Positions 1 through 5,606 are shown, counted from the stretch's first letter. The stretch is DNA of 10,673 bases from Verrucomicrobiota bacterium (GCA_003343565.1 QALA01000068.1:1-10673), one strand, 5' to 3'. The notes: generated by a model from the sequence alone, not told the origin. Translations and numbers: made by a program.

Positions 1-13
1 ATCTTTCGGTTTT

Positions 14-34
14 GAAGCGGCGCGCTTTTATTTT
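14..34 (+). terminator. Possible intrinsic terminator of an upstream gene outside the window
   Basis: AAGCG at 15-19 pairs with CGCTT at 23-27 around a GCG loop. A T-rich tail (TTTTATTTT, 26-34, overlapping the stem's last two bases) follows on the + strand. The stem is only five base pairs plus a possible G-T pair, so it is weak. The facing DUF2284 gene ends at 291 on the other strand and would not use it, because the other strand has no T-run after the stem. It would fit the end of a + strand gene lying left of the window. Confidence 0.3.
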
Positions 35-116
35 AAGCTACGCGCGGAAAGTGGGACGCCGGACAAAAACGAATGCCGCCTCCGAGCGTCCGATAAAGAT
101 ATGCCGCTTTGCGCAT

Positions 117-254
117 GCGGAGAGGGAAGGAGGCTTTCGGGAAAGGGGGAAACATGCGGGAAGGGGGGAGGTTGCGAAAATGGAAACTTGCAAAAAGGGA
201 GGCCTGTAAAAAGGGAAACTTACTAAAAGGGAGATTCGCGGGAAAAGGGGGGGG
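117..254. repeat. Purine-rich degenerate 16-bp tandem repeat
   Basis: The + strand is almost entirely G and A here, in units of about 16 bases. Aligned units are 140-155, 156-173 (18 bases), 174-189, 190-205, 206-221, 222-237 and 238-254. Less clear copies may extend left to about 117. The pattern is roughly GNAAAAAGGGAAACTT; its G-runs begin at 182, 197, 213, 229 and 247. Since 16 is not a multiple of three, the repeat does not encode a repeated peptide, and no credible gene covers it. It lies 37 bases past the stop codon of the DUF2284 gene. Runs of G up to eight long (247-254) could favour G-quadruplex or triplex structure, which is inference only. Confidence 0.6.
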
Positions 255-290
255 CATGGCGCAAAGTGCGGAATTGCTTATCGAACCGCC

Positions 291-935
291 TTATTGCGCT
301 TTTTTGTTCAGCCAGTCGGCGAAGTCGGTTTCCGGGCGCGCGAAATCGCCCGAATGGGCGCCGCCGTCCGACGTTTCGCAGTGTCGGGCCGTACATGCGC
401 TGCCGCTTCGGATTGCGACGGCGGCAAGCAGAGTCAGCTCTTTCGGCCTCTCGCCCCAAAAAAATCTTTCGCCGAAAAATTTTTCGAGGATTTTTTCCGC
501 GTCGAATCCCAAAGACTCCAGCGACGGCCGCAATTTTTCCGGCGTCGGGCAGGGCAGGCCGCTTTTGCGCGGGCACTCTCCGGAGTCGCACAGGCAGTTG
601 CAGCAGCTTCCCGCAAGTAGCGCGAATCCCCCCGGCGTGCGCCGCTCGATGTCCAAAACGTGTGGGTCGAAGTCCCTGCGCAGCAGCTTGAAGGTCTCCG
701 CGGCGGATTTGCCGTCCAATTCGCCGGGCGCAAGCTTGGCCCGGCGGCGTATCAACAGCGCTTCGGGACACGTCTTGGGAATCGCGAAGCGCAGATAGCC
801 TGCCGGATACGGCGGGCAGCTCCACACCTTTGCGTAATTTGCGCACGCCTTGCAGGCCGCGCGCGCGGCGCGGACGTTTAGGCAGTCCTCCAGCTCCCCG
901 CGCGCGACAGTGCGCGTCTGTGTGGAAATCTCCAT
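291..935 (-). CDS. DUF2284 family protein, predicted metal-binding, cysteine-rich
   Basis: This 214-residue protein has the cysteine layout of the DUF2284 (predicted metal-binding) family. An N-terminal cluster has C18, C28, C31 and C40 with the motif VWSCPPY at 37-43. A central cluster has C111, C112, C114, C116, C121 and C129, followed by the family-like stretch RPSLESLGFDAEKI at 136-149. The cysteines suggest an iron-sulfur or other metal centre, but the biochemical role of the family is not established and none is claimed here. No signal peptide or membrane span is visible, so it is probably cytoplasmic. I chose the ATG at 935 because the frame further upstream runs through the tRNA-Thr gene, while the family-like sequence begins soon after this Met. 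No clear Shine-Dalgarno sequence precedes it. It is divergent from tRNA-Thr-tuf and is the only gene here outside the translation cluster. C181 and C186 near the C-terminus are extra. Confidence 0.85.
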   Translation of the reverse strand: MEISTQTRTVARGELEDCLNVRAARAACKACANYAKVWSCPPYPAGYLRFAIPKTCPEALLIRRRAKLAPGELDGKSAAETFKLLRRDFDPHVLDIERRTPGGFALLAGSCCNCLCDSGECPRKSGLPCPTPEKLRPSLESLGFDAEKILEKFFGERFFWGERPKELTLLAAVAIRSGSACTARHCETSDGGAHSGDFARPETDFADWLNKKAQ

Positions 936-963
936 GTTTTCAAACGCGGTTGGTTCGGATTTT

Positions 964-992
964 TTGTCGCACTTAACTTTGCGGGGTGTCAA
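964..992 (-). promoter_or_regulatory. Candidate promoter for the DUF2284 gene
   Basis: On the - strand a perfect TTGACA (-35) lies at 987-992. A 17-base spacer puts the -10 window at 964-969, which reads CGACAA and matches the consensus poorly. It is 29 bases upstream of the ATG at 935, so the leader would be short. The -35 box is convincing, the -10 box is not. Confidence 0.25.
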
Positions 993-1023
993 CGACTTTT
1001 TTTCGGACGCGCAAAAAAAATGG

Positions 1024-1052
1024 TTGACGTTCCTTTGCGGTTTATACACATT
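1024..1052 (+). promoter_or_regulatory. Candidate promoter region for tRNA-Thr-tuf
   Basis: TTGACG at 1024-1029 is a good -35 match. An AT-rich stretch (TTTATACACATT, 1041-1052) follows in the -10 zone, and a 17-base spacer gives CACATT at 1047-1052. A better-looking TATACA at 1043-1048 would have a spacer of only 13. A second TTGACG at 1053-1058 has no good -10 partner. The position, some 50 to 80 bases before the tRNA, is right for the tRNA-Thr-tuf unit, but the exact boxes are uncertain. Confidence 0.3.
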
Positions 1053-1072
1053 TTGACGCTTTAAATTAGAAA

Positions 1073-1095
1073 CGCCAGACAACTGGCGGCTTTTT
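1073..1095 (+). promoter_or_regulatory. Terminator-like hairpin in the leader of tRNA-Thr-tuf
   Basis: CGCCAG (1073-1078) and CTGGCG (1083-1088) form a perfect six-pair stem with an ACAA loop. GC and then five T's (1091-1095) follow, as in an intrinsic terminator. It lies only seven bases before the tRNA-Thr 5' end and downstream of the candidate promoter. No + strand gene precedes it within the window that would need a terminator. An outer pairing GACGC (1055-1059) with GCGTC (1098-1102) could enclose it. It may be an attenuator, an RNA-processing signal, or a terminator blocking read-through from the left. Confidence 0.45.
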
Positions 1096-1102
1096 CGGCG
1101 TC

Positions 1103-1175
1103 GCCCCGGTAGCTCAGTTGGCAGAGCACGTCCTTGGTAAGGACGGGGTCGGCGGTTCAAATCCGCTCTGGGGCT
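1103..1175 (+). tRNA. tRNA-Thr, anticodon GGT
   Basis: The full cloverleaf can be folded by eye. The acceptor stem GCCCCGG (1103-1109) pairs with CTGGGGC (1168-1174) with one G-T pair. The D arm begins with GCTC at 1112. The anticodon stem CGTCC/GGACG (1129-1133/1141-1145) closes the loop TTGGTAA, giving anticodon GGT at 1136-1138, which reads ACC and ACU. The T arm has loop TTCAAAT at 1156-1162. T1175 is the discriminator base, and CCA is not encoded. A threonine tRNA just before tuf is common in bacteria (E. coli thrT-tufB), and only 48 bases without a terminator separate it from tuf, so the two are probably transcribed together. Confidence 0.97.
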
Positions 1176-1223
1176 CGTTGGAAAAGTCATCAACTAAACC
1201 TAAAAAAACAAACCGAAAGAACC

Positions 1224-2414
1224 ATGTCGAAAGAATCATTCGTCAGAACAAAGCCCCACGTAAATGTGGGCACCATAGGCCATATTGACCATGGTAAAAC
1301 CACACTCACGACCGCAATCTTGAAGGTTCAGTCGGACAAGGGCCTGGCTCAATTTAAGTCCTATCAGGACATCGCTAAGGGCGGCACTGTTCGCGACGCT
1401 ACCAAGACTGTCACAATCGCCGTCGCCCACGTCGAGTACGAAACTCCGACGCGCCACTATGCGCACGTGGACTGCCCCGGCCACGCCGACTTCGTAAAGA
1501 ACATGATTACGGGCGCGGCGCAGATGGACGGCGCAATCCTCGTCGTAAGCGCTGCCGACGGCCCGATGCCCCAGACGCGCGAGCACATTCTTTTGGCCAG
1601 GCAGGTCGGCGTTCCGCAAATCGTGGTGTTCCTCAACAAGTGCGACTTGCTCGACGACCCCGAACTGCTCGAACTCGTCGAGATGGAAGTTCGCGACCTT
1701 CTCAACAAGTACCAGTACGACGGCGACAATATCAAAATCATTCGCGGTTCGGCCACGCAGGCTCTCGAAGGCGCCGAATTTGGCGTGAAGAGCATAGACG
1801 CCCTCATGGACGCCATTGACGCCGAAATTCCGGAGCCGCAGCGCCCCGTCGACCAGCCCTTCATGATGAGCATCGAGGACGTGTTCTCCATCACCGGGCG
1901 CGGCACCGTCGCCACCGGCCGTATTGAGCGCGGCGTAATCAAGGTCAACGACGAAGTCGAAATCGTCGGTATGGGCGACACCCGCAAGACGGTCGTCACC
2001 GGCGTGGAAATGTTCCGCAAGCTCCTCGACCAGGGACAGGCGGGCGACAACGTTGGTCTGCTTTTGCGCGGCATAGAAAAGAACGAAATCCAGCGCGGAA
2101 TGGTTTCGGCAAAGCCGGGTTCCATCACCCCGCACACCAAGGCCAAGGCTGAAATCTACGTCCTCACCAAGGACGAGGGCGGCCGCCATACGCCGTTCTT
2201 CTCGAACTACCGTCCGCAATTCTTCTTCGGCACGGCCGACGTCACCGGCGTCTGCAAACTGCCCGAAGGCGTCGAGATGGTCATGCCCGGAGACAACGTT
2301 TCCATTGAAATCGACCTCCAGAAGCCCATCGCCATGGAGAAGGGCCAGCGTTTCGCAATCCGCGAAGGCGGCCGTACGATTGGCGCGGGACGCATAACGG
2401 AAGTTCTGGCCTAA
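1224..2414 (+). CDS. tuf: Elongation factor Tu (EF-Tu)
   Basis: EF-Tu is the GTPase that carries aminoacyl-tRNA to the ribosomal A site. At 396 residues it has the usual family length. Visible GTPase motifs are the P-loop GHIDHGKT (19-26), the G3 motif DCPGH (83-87, with the catalytic His at 87), NKCD (138-141) and GSA (175-177). Domains 2 and 3 are well conserved, for example GRGTVATGRIERG (225-237), HTPFFSNYRPQF (322-333) and REGGRTIGAG (380-389). The switch I region is unusual: where most EF-Tu proteins have RGITIN, this one reads KTVTIA (61-66), after a preceding loop about two residues longer. The Mg-coordinating Thr is still present as T64. A Gly at 336 replaces the usual Arg of the YFRTTDVTG motif. 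The start at 1224 gives the normal N-terminus; an in-frame ATG upstream lies in the tRNA. There is no strong Shine-Dalgarno, only an A-rich leader. A strong terminator follows 14 bases after the stop. Confidence 0.98.
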   Translation: MSKESFVRTKPHVNVGTIGHIDHGKTTLTTAILKVQSDKGLAQFKSYQDIAKGGTVRDATKTVTIAVAHVEYETPTRHYAHVDCPGHADFVKNMITGAAQMDGAILVVSAADGPMPQTREHILLARQVGVPQIVVFLNKCDLLDDPELLELVEMEVRDLLNKYQYDGDNIKIIRGSATQALEGAEFGVKSIDALMDAIDAEIPEPQRPVDQPFMMSIEDVFSITGRGTVATGRIERGVIKVNDEVEIVGMGDTRKTVVTGVEMFRKLLDQGQAGDNVGLLLRGIEKNEIQRGMVSAKPGSITPHTKAKAEIYVLTKDEGGRHTPFFSNYRPQFFFGTADVTGVCKLPEGVEMVMPGDNVSIEIDLQKPIAMEKGQRFAIREGGRTIGAGRITEVLA

Positions 2415-2428
2415 GTTTGGCGTTTTTC

Positions 2429-2461
2429 AAATCCGGCGGAGGCGGTTCTCCGCCGGGTTTT
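2429..2461 (+). terminator. Intrinsic terminator of tuf
   Basis: CCGGCGGAG (2433-2441) pairs perfectly with CTCCGCCGG (2448-2456) around a six-base loop. AAAT/GTTT pairing extends the stem to 13 pairs, and the 3' side runs into GTTTT (2457-2461). It begins 14 bases after the tuf stop codon and ends the tRNA-Thr-tuf unit. Confidence 0.85.
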
Positions 2462-2586
2462 GCGACATGGAGTTCGCGTTCCCGCTTTCGTCAAAAGATT
2501 TTCCGAAGGCGCATTATTTGCCTCGACCGATTTTTTGACGCGATTCGGGCGGGAGCGCGCAGTTCTTTTATTTATTGGAAAAAATT

Positions 2587-2616
2587 TTGCCGTCCGCGCG
2601 TCTTTTGCCGGATATT
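2587..2616 (+). promoter_or_regulatory. Candidate promoter for tRNA-Trp-secE-nusG
   Basis: TTGCCG (2587-2592) and GATATT (2611-2616) are separated by 18 bases, each a partial match to the -35 and -10 consensus. Transcription would start near 2623, about 25 bases before the tRNA-Trp 5' end. The strong terminator upstream means a new promoter is needed somewhere in 2462-2648. Another -35-like TTGACG at 2535-2540 has no good -10 partner. Nothing else is evident in this 187-base gap. Confidence 0.35.
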
Positions 2617-2648
2617 TTTACGGGCTTTGGCCTGCGGCGGCGGAACAT

Positions 2649-2721
2649 AGGGAAGTAGTTCAATTGGTAGAGCAGCGGTCTCCAAAACCGCGTGTTGGGG
2701 GTTCGAGTCCCTCCTTCCCTG
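2649..2721 (+). tRNA. tRNA-Trp, anticodon CCA
   Basis: The acceptor stem AGGGAAG (2649-2655) pairs perfectly with CTTCCCT (2714-2720), and G2721 is the discriminator base usual for tRNA-Trp. The anticodon stem GCGGT/ACCGC closes the loop CTCCAAA, giving anticodon CCA at 2682-2684. The T arm has GGGGG (2697-2701), loop TTCGAGT (2702-2708) and CCCTC. CCA is not encoded at the 3' end. A tryptophan tRNA beside secE is a frequent bacterial arrangement. Confidence 0.97.
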
Positions 2722-2796
2722 CGTTCAAAACGTTTGCGGCGCGCGGTCTCGCGCGGGCAAAGAATGTCGAAGGCGGTCGGCCGCCAGCAAATTACA

Positions 2797-3009
2797 ATGA
2801 CAAATCCATTCCCAAAAATCAGGCAGTTTTACAAAGAGACCATGACGGAGCTCAGGAAGCTCACGTTGCCGACGCGCAAGGAATTGCGCAGTTCCATCGT
2901 GGTGGTTTTCGTGGCGATAGGCCTGTTGGGGATATTCGTCAGCGTGGTGGACTTCGCCGTTTACAACGTTGTCGATTTGTTCACTTCGTTCGTCAGGGGC
3001 GGAAAGTAA
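2797..3009 (+). CDS. secE: Preprotein translocase subunit SecE
   Basis: SecE is the small clamp subunit of the SecYEG export channel in the inner membrane. The 70-residue product is the minimal single-span form, unlike the 127-residue three-span E. coli protein. It has the amphipathic cytoplasmic helix with the family motif TELRKLTLPTRKEL (17-30), followed by one hydrophobic membrane span at about 33-55 and a short tail. I chose the ATG at 2797 because homology-like sequence (MTNPFPKIRQFYKETM) starts there. An in-frame ATG at 2764 would add 11 residues and cannot be excluded, as neither start has a clear Shine-Dalgarno. It lies 75 bases after tRNA-Trp and 12 bases before nusG, the classic secE-nusG pairing. 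Confidence 0.93.
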   Translation: MTNPFPKIRQFYKETMTELRKLTLPTRKELRSSIVVVFVAIGLLGIFVSVVDFAVYNVVDLFTSFVRGGK

Positions 3010-3021
3010 AAGGGATCTTCA

Positions 3022-3609
3022 ATGGAATTGGAATACGATCCTAACAGTCTCTACAAGTGGTACGCGGTTCAGACGCGCTCCAATATGGAGCAGAAGGCCG
3101 TGGAGGGCCTCAAGCGCATGATAGACGTCGAGGACATGGGCGAATACATTTCCAAAGACGACATTCTCATGCCGGAGGAGCTTGTTTCGGAAGTCAAGAA
3201 CGACAAGAAGACCACGCGCAAGCGCAAGCTTTATCCCGGCTACATTTTTATAAAGGTAAAGCTTTACGACGAGAACGAGAATTTTCTCGAAAAGCCGTGG
3301 TATTTTGTCCGCGGCATAAACGGAATCATAAATTTCATGGGGGGCGACAGGCCGCTTCCCCTGCGCGAAAACGAAATACGCGAAGTGTTCGAGCACATGA
3401 GGCAGTCGGAGGGCGTGGAAAAGCCCAAGGTCAACTTTGAGGCCGGCGAGGAGGTAAAGATAACCGACGGGCCCTTCCTCAGTCTCGTGGGCGTGATAGA
3501 CGAAGTCGACCCGGAGCGCGGCAAGTTGAAGGTCAGCGTTTCGATTTTCGGCAGATTTACGCCGGTCGAGCTTGAATATTGGCAGGTTGAAAAGACCGTA
3601 AAGCAATAA
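3022..3609 (+). CDS. nusG: Transcription termination/antitermination protein NusG
   Basis: NusG binds RNA polymerase through its N-terminal NGN domain and contacts Rho or ribosomal protein S10 through its C-terminal KOW domain. The 195 residues match the usual length (E. coli 181). The NGN domain begins with KWYAVQTRSNMEQKA (12-26) and contains LYPGYIFIKVKL (70-81). The KOW domain has the signature EEVKITDGPF (143-152) and KVSVSIFGRFTPVELEYWQVEK (170-191). AGGGA at 3011-3015, six bases before the ATG, is a reasonable ribosome binding site. Only 12 bases separate it from secE, so the two are surely cotranscribed. A small insertion relative to E. coli lies around residues 35-65, which is charged (KNDKKTTRKRK). 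The gap to rplK is 144 bases and structured. Confidence 0.97.
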   Translation: MELEYDPNSLYKWYAVQTRSNMEQKAVEGLKRMIDVEDMGEYISKDDILMPEELVSEVKNDKKTTRKRKLYPGYIFIKVKLYDENENFLEKPWYFVRGINGIINFMGGDRPLPLRENEIREVFEHMRQSEGVEKPKVNFEAGEEVKITDGPFLSLVGVIDEVDPERGKLKVSVSIFGRFTPVELEYWQVEKTVKQ

Positions 3610-3629
3610 CTTTTCTTGTTTTGCCTGCG

Positions 3630-3689
3630 GGAAAAAGCTGAAATTTTTAAAAAAAACGCTTGGCTTTTTCCATAATCCATAGATTATGG
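3630..3689 (+). promoter_or_regulatory. Structured leader before rplK
   Basis: The nusG-rplK gap holds two adjacent inverted repeats. GGAAAAAGC (3630-3638) pairs perfectly with GCTTTTTCC (3663-3671), extendable by three weaker pairs, with an A/T-rich loop. CCATAATC (3670-3677) pairs perfectly with GATTATGG (3682-3689) around a CATA loop. They share two bases, so they could compete or stack. In E. coli the leader of this operon (rplK-rplA) is where L1 represses translation, and a similar role here is plausible. I do not see a clear copy of the L1-binding sequence. The first stem's 3' half (CTTTTT) might also act as a weak terminator. Confidence 0.45.
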
Positions 3690-3753
3690 GCGGCTTTCAG
3701 AAAAATTTACGCACAGCCTCAGCAAGGAAAATTCCAAAGGAAATCGGATAAAA

Positions 3754-4179
3754 ATGGCAAAGAAAGTAGTAAAGGAAATCAAGTTGCAACTTCCCGCGGG
3801 CGCGGCGAATCCGGCTCCGCCGGTAGGTCCGGCGCTCGGCGCGGCGGGCGTGAACATCATGGGTTTCTGCAAAGAGTTCAATGCGCGCACAAAAGATCAG
3901 GCGGGAATGATTCTTCCGGTGGTCATCTCCGTGTATCAGGACAAGTCTTTCACGTTTGTGTTGAAGTCGCCTCCGGCGGCCGTCCTGTTGAAGAAGGCGG
4001 CCAAAATCGCTTCCGGCAGCGCGAAGCCCAATACGGACAAAGTCGGCAAGGTCACGAAGGCCCAGGTTATGGAAATAGCCAAGATCAAGGCGAACGACCT
4101 CAATGCCGAGAGTCCCGAAGCCGTTTGCAAAATAATAGAGGGCACTGCCCGTTCCATGGGCATCGAAATCGTCGGATAA
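3754..4179 (+). CDS. rplK: 50S ribosomal protein L11
   Basis: L11 binds the GTPase-associated centre of 23S rRNA at the base of the L7/L12 stalk and is the target site region of thiopeptide antibiotics. At 141 residues it is typical (E. coli 142). The N-terminal domain has the conserved proline-rich helix NPAPPVGPALGAAGVNIMGF (19-38), including P22, P23 and P26, where thiopeptide resistance arises in other bacteria. The C-terminal rRNA-binding domain ends with the family-like GTARSMGIEIVG. AAAGGA at 3736-3741 is a distant ribosome binding site, 12 bases from the ATG. It starts the L11-L1 pair, but 195 structured bases separate it from rplA. Confidence 0.98.
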   Translation: MAKKVVKEIKLQLPAGAANPAPPVGPALGAAGVNIMGFCKEFNARTKDQAGMILPVVISVYQDKSFTFVLKSPPAAVLLKKAAKIASGSAKPNTDKVGKVTKAQVMEIAKIKANDLNAESPEAVCKIIEGTARSMGIEIVG

Positions 4180-4190
4180 TTCCGGCTTTT
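4171..4190 (+). terminator. Weak terminator-like hairpin at the rplK stop codon
   Basis: GTCGGA (4171-4176) pairs with TCCGGC (4181-4186) with one G-T pair, around a TAAT loop that contains the stop codon. TTTT (4187-4190) follows directly. The stem is short and the T-run is only four long, so at best it would reduce read-through into rplA. Confidence 0.25.
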
Positions 4191-4204
4191 GCATAAAGGG
4201 GGCG

Positions 4205-4350
4205 CGTTCTGCCGCCGTTCGACATCGGAGGGCGGCGGCGAGGGTGCGGAAAATCCGTAAAGTTTCGCCCCGGCATTGAGCGAGCGATTTTTTTTGACCC
4301 GTCAAGCGGCGGGTCGCAGACAAGTAAAACCGCACTGCTGGATTCGGTTT
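4205..4350 (+). promoter_or_regulatory. Structured gap between rplK and rplA
   Basis: This gap of 195 bases is unusual because rplK and rplA are normally almost adjacent. It contains GCCGCC (4211-4216) able to pair with GGCGGC (4231-4236 or 4234-4239); a run of eight T's (4288-4295) after a poor stem; GACCCG (4296-4301) pairing with CGGGTC (4310-4315); and AAACCG (4327-4332) pairing with CGGTTT (4345-4350). The last two are perfect six-pair stems and lie just before the rplA ribosome binding site (AGGAG, 4355-4359). An L1 autoregulatory site is one reading and a promoter or terminator pair is another. No gene is evident in the gap. Confidence 0.4.
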
Positions 4351-4374
4351 CGGCAGGAGACAAACAAAAAAGTC

Positions 4375-5061
4375 ATGGTTAAAAGAAGCAAAAGATACAA
4401 GAAAGCGGCGGAGGGCCTTTCGGAGAAGGCGCTTTCCGTCGTCGACGCGGTGAACGCGTTGCAGGCGATGCCGGCCGCGCGTTTTGACGAGACGGTTGAG
4501 CTTTCGTTCAACCTGAACGTCGACCCCAAGCAGAGCAATCAGATGGTTCGCGGCACGGTGCGCCTTCCCAACGGGAGCGGCAAGAAGGTCCGCGTGATCG
4601 TCTTTACCGAAAAGCCGGAAGAGGCTCTTTCCGCCGGGGCGGACAAGGCCGGATTTGCCGAGCTGATAAAGGAAATTGAGGGAGGCTGGCTGGATTTCGA
4701 CGTCGCAATCTCGACGGTTTCGGCGATGAAGGAGGTCCGCAAGGTGGCCAGAGTGCTGGGTCCCCGCGGACTGATGCCCAATCCCAAGAGCGGCACGGTG
4801 ACCGACGACGTTGTTTCGGCGATTCAGGAAGTCAAGGCCGGCCGCGTGGAGTACAAGATGGACAAGACCGCGAAGATGAGCGTGACGGTGGGCAAGCGCA
4901 GCTTTTCGGCCGAGAAGCTCGCGGAGAACGTCAAGACCGCGCTTGCGAGCGTGGCGGCGGCCCGTCCGGAAGTCGTCAAGGGCAAGTTTGTAAACTCGGT
5001 GTCGATCAGTTCGACGATGAGTCCCTCGGTGAAGATATCGCTGGGCGAAATTTCGGAATAG
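4375..5061 (+). CDS. rplA: 50S ribosomal protein L1
   Basis: L1 forms the mobile stalk at the tRNA exit side of the ribosome and in many bacteria represses its own mRNA. The product has 228 residues (E. coli 234). The L1 signature is clear at VARVLGPRGLMPNPKSGTVT (124-143). The C-terminal half carries KAGRVEYKMDKTA and ends with ISSTMSPSVKISLG. The RNA-contacting triad is usually Thr-Met-Gly and here is T214-M215-S216, a substitution noted in the findings. I chose the ATG at 4375 because it gives the normal MVKRSKRYKKA N-terminus. The in-frame ATG at 4276 would add 33 unrelated residues encoded by the structured gap. AGGAG at 4355-4359 is 15 bases upstream, a long spacing. rplJ follows after 17 bases. 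Confidence 0.97.
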   Translation: MVKRSKRYKKAAEGLSEKALSVVDAVNALQAMPAARFDETVELSFNLNVDPKQSNQMVRGTVRLPNGSGKKVRVIVFTEKPEEALSAGADKAGFAELIKEIEGGWLDFDVAISTVSAMKEVRKVARVLGPRGLMPNPKSGTVTDDVVSAIQEVKAGRVEYKMDKTAKMSVTVGKRSFSAEKLAENVKTALASVAAARPEVVKGKFVNSVSISSTMSPSVKISLGEISE

Positions 5062-5078
5062 AGGAGGGAGTTTAGACA

Positions 5079-5567
5079 ATGAGACCAGAAAAGAAATTTC
5101 TCGTTGAGGAGGCGCGCAGCCGCATATCTTTGGCCGAACACCTCTTTCTCGTCAGCTTTACGGGGGTGAAGGTTTCCGATTCGGCGGCGTTTCGCAAGGC
5201 GCTTGCGGGAGTCGGCGCGGAGTACCACGTATCCAAGAATTCGATAATCAACATAGTCGCCAAGGAGCTTGGGCTTCCGGACGTTTCTTCGGTTCTTTCG
5301 GGCCAGACCGGCTTTATCTGCGGCGGATCGGATCCGGCGGCTGTGGCCAAGGTCGTGTCGGAATTTTTCAAGACCCGCGAGAACGCCGAAATCAAGCTTG
5401 GGGTTTTGGGCGAAAAGGTCATGACTAAGGAGGAGGTAATCCACCTGGGCAGCCTTCCGTCGCTTCCGGAGCTTCGGGCGAAGTTCCTGGCTTTGCTCAA
5501 CACGCCCGCCAAGCAGATTGTCCGCGTCATATTCGTTCGCGGCGAGAAGCTCGAAGGCAAGGAGTAG
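5079..5567 (+). CDS. rplJ: 50S ribosomal protein L10
   Basis: L10 anchors the L7/L12 dimers to the ribosome. The 162-residue length matches the family (E. coli 165). The N-terminal rRNA-binding domain has LVSFTGVKVSDSAAFRKAL (23-41) and YHVSKNSIINIVAKEL (49-64), where most L10 proteins have V-x-KN. The C-terminal region (LPSLPELRAKFLALLNTPAK and the helix after it) is the part that binds L7/L12 N-termini. A strong purine-rich ribosome binding site (GAGGAGGGAG, 5061-5070) overlaps the last base of the rplA stop codon. With a 17-base gap to rplA there is no room for the usual L10 leader upstream, so any L10-based control here would have to act elsewhere, possibly on the structured gap before rplL. 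Confidence 0.97.
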   Translation: MRPEKKFLVEEARSRISLAEHLFLVSFTGVKVSDSAAFRKALAGVGAEYHVSKNSIINIVAKELGLPDVSSVLSGQTGFICGGSDPAAVAKVVSEFFKTRENAEIKLGVLGEKVMTKEEVIHLGSLPSLPELRAKFLALLNTPAKQIVRVIFVRGEKLEGKE

Positions 5568-5576
5568 TTTTTTCGC

Positions 5577-5606
5577 ATTTCGCCCGCGGCGCGCGGGCGG
5601 AATTTT
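5577..5606 (+). terminator. Terminator- or attenuator-like hairpin between rplJ and rplL
   Basis: CGCCCGCG (5581-5588) pairs perfectly with CGCGGGCG (5592-5599) around a GCG loop. ATTT/GGAAT pairing extends the stem to 12 pairs (5577-5603). TTTT (5603-5606) follows. It begins nine bases after the rplJ stop. The short T-run suggests partial termination, which would let rplL be set separately from rplJ. Confidence 0.5.

Noticed and set aside
117..254. CRISPR array
   Set aside because: The repeat units are too short and adjoin directly without unique spacers, and no cas genes are present in the window.
109..798. Open frame of 229 codons on the + strand across the left end
   Set aside because: It overlaps the DUF2284 gene in antisense for most of its length and the purine repeat for the rest. 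The DUF2284 frame has the clear family motifs.
1134..1223. Upstream in-frame start for tuf
   Set aside because: The ATG-equivalent start lies inside the tRNA-Thr gene. The EF-Tu family N-terminus fits the ATG at 1224.
5062..5078. Classical L10 leader before rplJ
   Set aside because: The gap between rplA and rplJ is only 17 bases and consists of a ribosome binding site, so there is no room for the leader.
3697..5079. Open frame of 460 codons on the - strand opposite rplK and rplA
   Set aside because: It is antisense to two certain ribosomal protein genes and has no recognisable family features.
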